A program made the position numbers and the translations under genes. This document shows positions 1 to 5,068 of a stretch of DNA of 5,070 nt, one piece after another. The notes under the pieces were generated by a model. That model worked only from the letters and a program-made list of their open reading frames with translations. It searched no databases and was not told the origin of the DNA. Position 1 is the first letter of the stretch. Each line of letters begins with the position of its first letter. This DNA comes from Bordetella parapertussis (lineage in GTDB: Bacteria > Pseudomonadota > Gammaproteobacteria > Burkholderiales > SG8-41), in assembly GCA_945863085.1 (NCBI GenBank), contig CAMBCD010000221.1, positions 1 through 5,070 on the forward strand. The letters run 5' to 3'.

Positions 1-843
1 ATGTACGAAAAGAACAACTGCGTGTTTCACCAGCGTCTGCCGCGTTCGTACCAGTACATGCGCAACTGGAACCAGGGCTACCACGAGTGGGCGCAGCGTA
101 CGCGGGTGCGCCGCTACACCGATCCCATCGTGATCCAGATCTATTCCGAGGTGCTGCAGAAATTCCGCATGGCGGCCGAGGGGCGCGGTGAATCCGCGCG
201 GCGTCCGCCGGCGCACCTGCGGGAACGTATCGCCCTGTACTGCGATCCCCTGCCGTTTTATTACGCGCCGCTGGACGTGCAGGCGACCGATACCGCAGAG
301 TATCCACTGGCGGCAATTACCCAGCGCCCGATGGCGATGTATCACTCCTGGGATTCACAGAATGCCTGGCTGCGCCAGATACACGCTCATAACTATTTGT
401 TTATAAACGTAAAAACTGCAACATCCCATGGCATCGCCGATGACGACTGGATCTGGGTCGAGTCGATGCACGGCCGTGTGCGCTGCATGTGCCGGGTCAG
501 CGAGGCGGTGGAGCCGGGCACCGTGTGGACCTGGAATGCCATAGGCAAAGCGCAGGGGGCATGGCATCTCGCGCCGGATGCCAACGAAGCGCAACGCGGT
601 TTTTTGCTGAACCATGTGATTGCCGATGAACTGCCGGCAGCCGGGGGGGGGCGTATGTCCAACTCCGACCCGGTGACCGGTCAGGCGGGCTGGTATGACG
701 TGCGCGTGCGCATCCGCAAGGCCGATGCCGGGGAGCCTGAGGAAACCTCGCCGCAGTTTGCACCGCTGCCTGCCGCACCCGGAACCAGCAAGGTGAGAAA
801 ACTGTGGCAGGCGTTTGTGGCCGGTAAGGGGGATTACAAGTGA
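1..843 (+). CDS. soeA: SoeA, sulfite:quinone oxidoreductase molybdopterin subunit (3' part only)
   Basis: This is the C-terminal 280 residues of a DMSO-reductase-family molybdoenzyme. The reading frame is open to the left edge; the ATG at base 1 is an internal methionine, since the family is usually around 950-1000 residues and about 700 are missing here. Residues 100-238 look like the molybdopterin-dinucleotide-binding domain: a YPLAAITQRPM strand, the W-V-ES-HGRV segment near 150-160, and TWNAIGK (177-183) followed by GFLLNH (200-205). The N-terminal Fe-S motif and the molybdenum ligand lie outside the window. The known reaction is sulfite oxidation to sulfate in the cytoplasm with electrons passed to SoeB. 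Assignment to SoeA rather than a DmsA, PsrA or TtrA relative rests on the A-B-C order, the DmsC-type anchor and remembered similarity to SoeA; it is probable, not proven. Oddities are an AT-rich patch at 385-430 and a nine-G run at 643-651. Confidence 0.83.
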   Translation: MYEKNNCVFHQRLPRSYQYMRNWNQGYHEWAQRTRVRRYTDPIVIQIYSEVLQKFRMAAEGRGESARRPPAHLRERIALYCDPLPFYYAPLDVQATDTAEYPLAAITQRPMAMYHSWDSQNAWLRQIHAHNYLFINVKTATSHGIADDDWIWVESMHGRVRCMCRVSEAVEPGTVWTWNAIGKAQGAWHLAPDANEAQRGFLLNHVIADELPAAGGGRMSNSDPVTGQAGWYDVRVRIRKADAGEPEETSPQFAPLPAAPGTSKVRKLWQAFVAGKGDYK

Positions 844-884
844 TGAAATCAAAAATACCCTGGTCAGGGGAGTGCTCGCGATGA
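843..884 (+). CDS. Possible 13-codon coupling mini-ORF between soeA and soeB
   Basis: An ATG at 843 shares its A with the TGA of soeA (TGATG). It opens a 13-residue frame, MKSKIPWSGECSR, whose TGA (882-884) overlaps the ATG of soeB (ATGA). A purine-rich AAGGGGGA at 826-833 sits nine bases upstream of this ATG, a reasonable Shine-Dalgarno position. The arrangement would let ribosomes leaving soeA restart on the mini-ORF and then hand over to soeB. The peptide itself has no recognisable function. It may equally be a chance product of the 37-base spacer. Confidence 0.3.
   Translation: MKSKIPWSGECSR
867..872 (+). promoter_or_regulatory. Ribosome binding site of soeB
   Basis: GGGGAG lies eight bases before the ATG at 881. 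It decides the start of soeB against an in-frame upstream codon at 815, which would lie inside soeA and add 22 residues with no family resemblance. Confidence 0.7.
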
Positions 885-1612
885 CCCAGCTCGCGTTGGT
901 CATCGATCTCAACGTCTGCGTCGGCTGCCATGCCTGCGTCACCAGTTGCAAGGAATGGAATACCTCTGGTGAAGCCGGCTTCCTGTCGGATGACAACCCG
1001 TACGACAAGGATCCGACCGGTACGTTTTTCAATCGAGTGCAGACCTTCGAGGTCGGTGAATTCCCGAATACGCAGACCGTGCACTTTCCCAAATCCTGCC
1101 TGCATTGCGAGGATCCGCCCTGCGTGCCGGTATGCCCGACGGGGGCCAGCTACAAACGTCCGGAAGACGGCATCGTGCTGGTCGATTACGACAAATGTAT
1201 CGGCTGCAAGTACTGTGCTTGGGCCTGCCCGTATGGCGTGCGCGAAATCGACGAGCACCAGAAGGTGATGAAAAAATGCACCCTGTGCGTGGACCGCATT
1301 TACGATGCGAAGCTGCCGGAATCCGAGCGCAAACCCGCTTGTGTACTGGCCTGTCCGACCAATGCGCGGCTCTACGGCGACATCCACGATGAAGAGTCGG
1401 TGGTGTCCAAAGCCATCCGCGAGAATTCCGGTTACGCATTGATGCCGGAATGGGGCACCCAGCCGGCCAATCATTACCTGCCGCGGCGCAGGACGGAAAT
1501 GCGCATCCATGAGGACGAACTCGAGCGCGCCGACAATCCGCTGAAAATCGACGGCCGCCTGCCGCGGCCCGGCGTCAAGGATCCGTCGCTGGATGACGTG
1601 ACTTCATGGTAA
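881..1612 (+). CDS. soeB: SoeB, four-cluster [4Fe-4S] electron-transfer subunit
   Basis: The 243-residue protein is the iron-sulfur subunit of a DMSO-reductase-type complex and relays electrons from the molybdenum subunit to the membrane anchor. All sixteen cluster cysteines can be read: C13-x2-C16-x2-C19-x3-C23; C73-x2-C76-x4-C81-x3-C85; C106-x2-C109-x2-C112-x3-C116; and C133-x2-C136 with C154-x3-C158. This supports four [4Fe-4S] clusters with no substituted ligand. There is no signal peptide, as expected for a cytoplasm-facing SoeB. The ATG at 881 is chosen because it has a good ribosome binding site and the protein then starts directly with the family's short strand (LALVIDLNVCVGC). The polar tail after residue 200 is typical of SoeB-like proteins. 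Length and motif spacing fit the family. It lies 37 bases after soeA and 13 before soeC, so it is clearly cotranscribed with them. DmsB/PsrB-type relatives share these motifs, so the exact substrate is inferred from context. Confidence 0.9.
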   Translation: MTQLALVIDLNVCVGCHACVTSCKEWNTSGEAGFLSDDNPYDKDPTGTFFNRVQTFEVGEFPNTQTVHFPKSCLHCEDPPCVPVCPTGASYKRPEDGIVLVDYDKCIGCKYCAWACPYGVREIDEHQKVMKKCTLCVDRIYDAKLPESERKPACVLACPTNARLYGDIHDEESVVSKAIRENSGYALMPEWGTQPANHYLPRRRTEMRIHEDELERADNPLKIDGRLPRPGVKDPSLDDVTSW

Positions 1613-1625
1613 GCGGGAACAGGAC

Positions 1626-2564
1626 ATGAATCCGGCGTTCTCGGTCATCCTGCTGACCGTGCTGATCGGTGCCGGGCAGGGTTTGTTCCTCGCGCTGTTT
1701 GTGATTGAAACAGTGGTGGCTGCCGGCATGGCGGCGGCACCATCGCCGGGGTTTTACCCGACCGGGAGTGCACTGGTTTTGCTGCTGCTGGCCGGTGGAC
1801 TGCTGGCCTCGTTTTTCCACCTCGGCCATCCGGAGCGGGCCTGGCGCGCGGCGGCGATGTGGCGTACCTCCTGGCTGTCACGCGAGGTCATCGTGCTGCC
1901 GGCGTTCATGGTGGCGGTGGCTGCCTATGGCTGGATGCACTGGCAGGGTATGTCCGGCACCTTGCTGCCGGGGATTGCGGGTGTGCTGCTGTGCCTGGGC
2001 CTGTTCCTGTGCACGGGCATGATTTACGCCTGCATCAAGTTTCTGCAGGAATGGGCCTCGCCACTGACCCTGGTCAATTTCACCATCCTTGGCTGTGCTT
2101 CCGGCGTGACGCTGGCGGCGGCGCTGGCCGGGCAACGGGGCGAAACATTCACTGCTTGCGTAGTGGCTTCGGCGATCGCGCTGACCGTCGCCGGAATGGT
2201 GACCCGCGTGATCTCGCTGCAACGCAATTCCCGGTTGAAGCCGCGTTCCAGCCTGCAGACGGCGATCGGAATCAAACATCCGAAAATCGCGCAGAAATCC
2301 CAGGGTTTCATGGGCGGGTCGTTCAATACCCGTGAATTTTTTCACGGCCGCAGCCCGGGGGCATTGCGCGCGGTGAAATGGGGTTTCCTCGCTTGCGCCT
2401 TCGTGATCCCGGTGCTGCTGCTGACCGCGGTCCTGGTGATGCCGGCACCGTTCCTGCTGTGGCTGGCCTGCGCCGTGCAGTCCGGCGGCCTGCTGGCCGA
2501 GCGATGGTTCTTTTTTGCCCAAGCCAATCATCCGCAAAACCTTTATTATCAGGCGGTCTCCTGA
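1626..2564 (+). CDS. soeC: SoeC, DmsC/NrfD-type quinone-reactive membrane anchor
   Basis: The 312-residue integral membrane protein anchors the SoeAB dimer and passes electrons to the quinone pool. Eight hydrophobic stretches are visible, at about residues 6-30, 47-64, 85-104, 112-134, 147-168, 175-197, 251-271 and 273-292. This agrees with the eight helices of DmsC-family anchors. HLGHPERAW (65-73) after helix 2 and TSWLSREV (81-88) before helix 3 are signatures I associate with the DmsC family. A basic loop (199-250) separates helices 6 and 7. The ATG at 1626 follows soeB by 13 bases, with GGGA at 1615-1618 as a Shine-Dalgarno seven bases upstream; an AGGA directly next to the start is too close to act. 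A perfect hairpin lies within codons 235-241. The family call is strong; the specific sulfite role comes from the neighbouring subunits. Confidence 0.87.
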   Translation: MNPAFSVILLTVLIGAGQGLFLALFVIETVVAAGMAAAPSPGFYPTGSALVLLLLAGGLLASFFHLGHPERAWRAAAMWRTSWLSREVIVLPAFMVAVAAYGWMHWQGMSGTLLPGIAGVLLCLGLFLCTGMIYACIKFLQEWASPLTLVNFTILGCASGVTLAAALAGQRGETFTACVVASAIALTVAGMVTRVISLQRNSRLKPRSSLQTAIGIKHPKIAQKSQGFMGGSFNTREFFHGRSPGALRAVKWGFLACAFVIPVLLLTAVLVMPAPFLLWLACAVQSGGLLAERWFFFAQANHPQNLYYQAVS

Positions 2565-2588
2565 CCTCCAAAAGTTTCCCGCAGTTCA

Positions 2589-2915
2589 ATGCCGCCGCTA
2601 CAAGTCATACGCCACCATGCCCGCCGTACTTACGAATCCGTCAGTGGCCTGACGCAACGTGAAAAACAGCGTTTACTCACCGAAATGCAGCAGACGCGCG
2701 GTTTGGTGCCCATCCTGATGAAGCCGCGTAACGGCCAGCGCTGGACAGCAGAGGAGCGTACGGAGCTGCGCGGCCATCTCGGGCGCTTGTCGCGGCTGAG
2801 TCCTTATCTGGTGCTGGTGGTGATGCCGGGAGGATTTTTCATGCTGCCGGTGTTTGCCTGGTGGCTGGACCGTCGCCGCACACGTCTTCGGACGCCGGCG
2901 CCGCCCCTGTCCTGA
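2589..2915 (+). CDS. Small single-helix membrane protein of unknown function
   Basis: A 108-residue protein that I cannot name. The N-terminal 70 residues are basic and polar and probably helical, with a central RNGQRWTAEERTELRGHL stretch. Residues 73-93 form one hydrophobic segment with a PGG turn (80-82) and a WWL end, followed by an arginine-rich DRRRTRLR tail. The positive-inside rule places that tail in the cytoplasm. The segment of Ser-Pro-Tyr-Leu then Pro-Gly and Leu-Pro faintly recalls the membrane segment of LETM1-like proteins, but this is a weak, remembered resemblance. The ATG at 2589 is the only in-frame start between the soeC stop and codon 33 (2685). No Shine-Dalgarno is visible, so translation may depend on ribosomes finishing soeC 24 bases upstream. 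It is probably part of the soe transcript, with no proven link to sulfite oxidation. Confidence 0.62.
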   Translation: MPPLQVIRHHARRTYESVSGLTQREKQRLLTEMQQTRGLVPILMKPRNGQRWTAEERTELRGHLGRLSRLSPYLVLVVMPGGFFMLPVFAWWLDRRRTRLRTPAPPLS

Positions 2916-3079
2916 GTTCGCGGGTAGCCGTTTGTTGAAATTCTCCAAATTGATGCCATTCGCTGACACACAAGATTTTTCGACTCCCGTTAAAGTAACG
3001 ATCGGTACGCGTGTGCGCTTGGTCGCTACACTCCCTACGCGCTCGCGCATCACTTTTTCAACGGACTGATAGCCGGATC
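2916..3079. other. 164-base intergenic gap without a convincing promoter
   Basis: The stretch is less GC-rich than its surroundings, especially 2931-2980. TTGAAA (2935-2940) and TTGATG (2950-2955) could be -35 elements, but neither has a matching -10 at 16-18 bases. A 5-bp inverted repeat, CGTTA-AAG-TAACG, occupies 2988-3000. A 38-codon frame (2953-3069) reads in a protein-like way but has no ribosome binding site. I see no GC-rich hairpin followed by a T run, so no intrinsic terminator for the soe transcript. Confidence 0.5.
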
Positions 3080-3658
3080 ATGGAAGCGATCCTGTACTTG
3101 CTGCTGCTGGCGCCGTTCGTTGCGATCCCGATTTTGTGGTGGCATCACCGCGGCAGGATGGCGGCGCGGGACAATGTGTCGGATGCACGCTGGCAGGAAA
3201 TCGTGGTTTCCTCGACTGCGGATCCGGCGGTGGTTCCGGCTGCCGCACCAGTCGCAGCGCCATTGGTTCCGCGCGCCGGTTTTGCGCGACGCGAGCGCTT
3301 GCTCGATCCCGCACAGACCGTTCTCTATTATCTGCTGAAAAACGGTTTGTCCGATCACGAGGTGATGCCCGGGGTCGGGTTGGCGCAAGTGCTGGATGTT
3401 CCGGCGGAGATTACCGGCAGCGAGCGGGAACAGCGGCTGCGCAGTCTTGCCCAGTACACGGTGGATTTCGTGGTCTGCAACAAGGCGCTGCAGCCGGTGA
3501 CGGTGAGTGATTTGCCGGCGCAGGAACCGGTGGCGATGACGCCTGTCCAGGACTTCAAGACCCGGACTTTTTCCCAGGCAGGCATCCGCTACCTGCGACT
3601 GTCGCGCAAGGCATTGCCCAGGCGTGACGCAGTGCGCGCGCTGGTGCTGGGAAAATAA
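3080..3658 (+). CDS. Membrane-anchored DUF2726-like protein, probably without nuclease activity
   Basis: A 192-residue protein. Residues 4-21 form a hydrophobic N-terminal anchor ending in WWHHRGR, which suggests the rest is cytoplasmic. An Ala/Pro-rich linker spans about 47-64. Residues 73-190 resemble DUF2726, a family related to restriction-endonuclease-like folds: LLDPAQTVLYYLL (74-86), a short strand ending in GLAQVLDV (100-107), the core VDFVVCN (128-134), then AGIRYLRL (167-174) and a final helix. Family members usually follow the VDFVLCD strand with an acidic ELDD-type strand; here that position reads PVTVSDLP (139-146), so a catalytic role looks unlikely. The listed start is the ATG just ahead of the hydrophobic segment. 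An in-frame GTG at 3011 would add 23 polar residues in front of it and is less likely. No strong Shine-Dalgarno is visible. A 15-bp repeat array begins inside its stop codon. Confidence 0.72.
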   Translation: MEAILYLLLLAPFVAIPILWWHHRGRMAARDNVSDARWQEIVVSSTADPAVVPAAAPVAAPLVPRAGFARRERLLDPAQTVLYYLLKNGLSDHEVMPGVGLAQVLDVPAEITGSEREQRLRSLAQYTVDFVVCNKALQPVTVSDLPAQEPVAMTPVQDFKTRTFSQAGIRYLRLSRKALPRRDAVRALVLGK

Positions 3659-3726
3659 ATACGGGGCGGATAAATAAGGGGTGAATACGCTCCGGGCGGA
3701 TAAATACCAGCCGGATAAATGGCGTA
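3652..3726. repeat. 15-bp tandem repeat, five units
   Basis: Units start at 3652, 3667, 3682, 3697 and 3712. They read AAAATAAATACGGGG, CGGATAAATAAGGGG, TGAATACGCTCCGGG (degenerate), CGGATAAATACCAGC and CGGATAAATGGCGTA. The core ATAAAT recurs in exact 15-base register in four of five units, and GGGCGGATAAATA is identical at 3664-3676 and 3694-3706. The first unit includes the TAA stop of the upstream gene. The array ends directly before the probable promoter of the downstream protease gene. It could be a small variable tandem repeat or a set of binding sites on one phase. Confidence 0.8.
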
Positions 3727-3755
3727 TTGGTGCGCCGGGTTGTGCGGGGCATAAT
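3727..3755 (+). promoter_or_regulatory. Probable sigma-70 promoter of the protease gene
   Basis: TTGGTG (3727-3732) and CATAAT (3750-3755) are separated by 17 bases. The -10 matches five of six consensus positions and the -35 matches only TTG. A start near 3762 would give a leader of roughly 48 bases. The likely +1 region carries two overlapping imperfect dyads: CGGGCAC (3756-3762) against GTGTCCG (3781-3787), and GGC-ACAA against TTGT-TT-GCC within 3758-3777. Confidence 0.5.
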
Positions 3756-3798
3756 CGGGCACAAGACATTGTTTGCCATCGTGTCCGGCAGTAATTTC

Positions 3799-3804
3799 AG
3801 GAGA
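3799..3804 (+). promoter_or_regulatory. Ribosome binding site deciding a GTG start
   Basis: AGGAGA lies five bases upstream of the GTG at 3810. It supports GTG as the real initiation codon of the protease gene, which then opens directly with a signal peptide. Confidence 0.75.
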
Positions 3805-3809
3805 GTCGG

Positions 3810-4901
3810 GTGAAGAGATTCATCAGTGCAGCACTGTGGTGCGTGGTCGTAACGCCCTTGGCGGTCCAGGGCAAAACCCCGGAGCAGATATTCCAGGATG
3901 TCTCGCGGAGCATTGTGACCATCCAGGCTTACGACGCGGCCGATAATGTCGCCAACCTGGGCAGCGGCGTGGTGACGGCGCCGAATACGGTGATTACCAA
4001 CTGTCATGTGGTCGAAGGCAGCCAACGCCTGTCGGTGATGAGCGGCAGTGAAATACTGAAAGGCGAAGTGCGGGTGGCCGACGTGGACCGTGACCTGTGC
4101 GAACTCGCAGTCGCGGGACTGCAGGCGCCGCGTGTGCCTTTGTACACGGGCCGTTTGCGTGTCGGCCAGCGCGTGTATGCCATCGGCGCTCCCGAGGGAC
4201 TGGACCTGACGATCAGCGAGGGACTGGTTTCCAGCATCCGTGAAATGGAGGGCGCCCATTACATCCAGACTTCGGCGCCCATTTCATCGGGTTCCAGCGG
4301 TGGCGGGCTGTTTGATGTGGAAGGGCGGCTGGTCGGTTTGACGGCATTCATCCTTGCCGAAGGCCAGAATCTGAATTTTGCGCTGCCCGCGTCCTGGATC
4401 ATCGAACTTGCCGCACGCAGCGGTTCGCAACTGACGCTGGTCAACCGTGACAGCGTCAATGAACGATGGCAGGCGCGCAGCGCCGAATTGCGTGCCAAAA
4501 AAGACTGGGTCGGATTATTGGCGGTGACGCAACAATGGGTGCGCGCAGTGCCGGCCGGGGTGACGGGCTGGATCGCGCTGGGTGAGGCCTATCGGCTGGT
4601 CAACCGGCCGCGGCGTGCCATCGTGGCCTACAACCAGGCATTGAAGCTGGACGGCAATAACCAGGACGCCTGGCTGGGCGCCGGCCGCACCTATCTGGCA
4701 CTGAACCAGTATGATCGCGCGGTCGAGGCGGCGCAGGGGGCATTACGGTTGCGTGCCGACCATGTACCGTCGCTGCAGCTGCTGGGCAATGCGTTTTATC
4801 TTCAAAATCAACGGCCCCGGGTGCGCGAAGTGCATGCCCGTCTCGAAAAAATCGACGCTAATGCGGCGCGGGAGTTTGCCAAAAAGTTTATAAGTAATTG
4901 A
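3810..4901 (+). CDS. Secreted HtrA-like serine protease with C-terminal TPR repeats
   Basis: The 363-residue protein starts at GTG. Residues 1-21 form a Sec signal peptide (basic KR, hydrophobic core, likely cleavage after VQG), so it acts in the periplasm or outside the cell. Residues 25-210 are a chymotrypsin-fold S1C domain with an apparently complete triad: His66 in TNCHVV, Asp95 in DRDLCEL and Ser163 in GSSGGG. GSGVV (51-55), GAPEGL (126-131) and the QTSAPISSGSSGGG approach are typical of HtrA/DegP relatives. Cys65 and Cys97 sit beside the catalytic His and Asp. No PDZ domain follows; residues 215-250 look helical and about 251-350 read as roughly three TPR units (GWIALGEAYRLVNRPRRAI, AWLGAGRTYLALNQYDRAV and a weaker third). 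These presumably bind a protein partner or substrate. It has its own promoter and appears monocistronic. A 13-bp inverted repeat lies in its codons before the active serine. Confidence 0.86.
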   Translation: MKRFISAALWCVVVTPLAVQGKTPEQIFQDVSRSIVTIQAYDAADNVANLGSGVVTAPNTVITNCHVVEGSQRLSVMSGSEILKGEVRVADVDRDLCELAVAGLQAPRVPLYTGRLRVGQRVYAIGAPEGLDLTISEGLVSSIREMEGAHYIQTSAPISSGSSGGGLFDVEGRLVGLTAFILAEGQNLNFALPASWIIELAARSGSQLTLVNRDSVNERWQARSAELRAKKDWVGLLAVTQQWVRAVPAGVTGWIALGEAYRLVNRPRRAIVAYNQALKLDGNNQDAWLGAGRTYLALNQYDRAVEAAQGALRLRADHVPSLQLLGNAFYLQNQRPRVREVHARLEKIDANAAREFAKKFISN

Positions 4902-4903
4902 TT

Positions 4904-5068
4904 TTATTGATATTTATTTTGCCCTGTAATCGGGTTCCACAATGCGCTTGACGCTGTCACGGGCATTACGTATAACGGCAACGCGTGTTTGGTTTCAAGT
5001 GCTTGAAAGTCAGCGGTTCCCGCGTTAGCAGTATGTGGTGTTCGTGCTTTTGGGGCTGTGAGATTTAA
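4904..5068 (-). CDS. Doubtful partial reading frame on the minus strand
   Basis: From the right edge the minus strand is open for 54 codons, ending ...WNPITGQNKYQ with a TAA at 4904-4906, two bases from the convergent protease stop. It could be the C-terminus of a gene outside the window. Against this, third-position GC is only about 40 percent, well below the other genes, and the strong plus-strand promoter at 4948-4976 lies inside it. I regard it as more likely chance than real. Confidence 0.17.
   Translation of the reverse strand, partial: LNLTAPKARTPHTANAGTADFQALETKHALPLYVMPVTASSALWNPITGQNKYQ
4948..4976 (+). promoter_or_regulatory. Near-consensus sigma-70 promoter leading out of the window
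   Basis: TTGACG (4948-4953) and TATAAC (4971-4976) each match five of six consensus bases and are exactly 17 bases apart. The predicted start is about 4983. A strongly AT-rich tract (4886-4920) lies upstream, though further away than a classic UP element. The transcript would run rightwards past 5070; no start codon with a convincing ribosome site appears before the edge. Confidence 0.65.
4993..5008. promoter_or_regulatory. Operator-like dyad downstream of the outgoing promoter
   Basis: TTTCAAG and CTTGAAA form perfect 7-base arms around TG. The dyad lies about 10-25 bases after the predicted start of the promoter at 4948-4976, where a repressor could block transcription. As RNA it could fold as a 6-bp hairpin with a GTGC loop. 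An outer pair, AACGCG (4980-4985) with CGCGTT (5021-5026), could enclose it. No regulator can be named from the sequence. Confidence 0.4.

Noticed and set aside
1..3. ATG at base 1 as a real start codon
   Set aside because: The protein from here lacks the N-terminal two-thirds of the family and starts in the middle of a conserved region; the frame simply continues from outside the window.
497..1510. 337-codon open frame on the minus strand opposite soeA and soeB
   Set aside because: It lies antisense to two well-supported genes, has an Arg/Pro/His-rich composition typical of GC-rich shadow frames, and shows no recognisable domain.
3652..3726. CRISPR array
   Set aside because: Units are 15 bp with no spacers between them; CRISPR repeats are longer and alternate with unique spacers.
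3652..3726. Replication-origin iterons or DnaA boxes (TTATCCGCC on the minus strand)
   Set aside because: Only the first six bases match the DnaA box TTATCCACA, and there is no replication gene nearby.
3050..3769. 239-codon minus-strand frame with a PYLSA-like five-residue periodicity at its start
   Set aside because: The periodicity is only the 15-bp DNA repeat read in frame; the rest is antisense to the DUF2726-like gene and looks like a shadow.
3555..4259. 234-codon minus-strand frame with repeated FIRP-like residues
   Set aside because: The repeat is again the 15-bp array in another frame, and most of the frame is antisense to the protease.
4921..4935. Terminator after the protease gene (CCC...GGG)
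   Set aside because: The stem is only three pairs and is not followed by a T run.
4942..5028. Plus-strand 28-codon frame starting ATGCGC
   Set aside because: It has no ribosome binding site, and its start lies upstream of the promoter's predicted start site.
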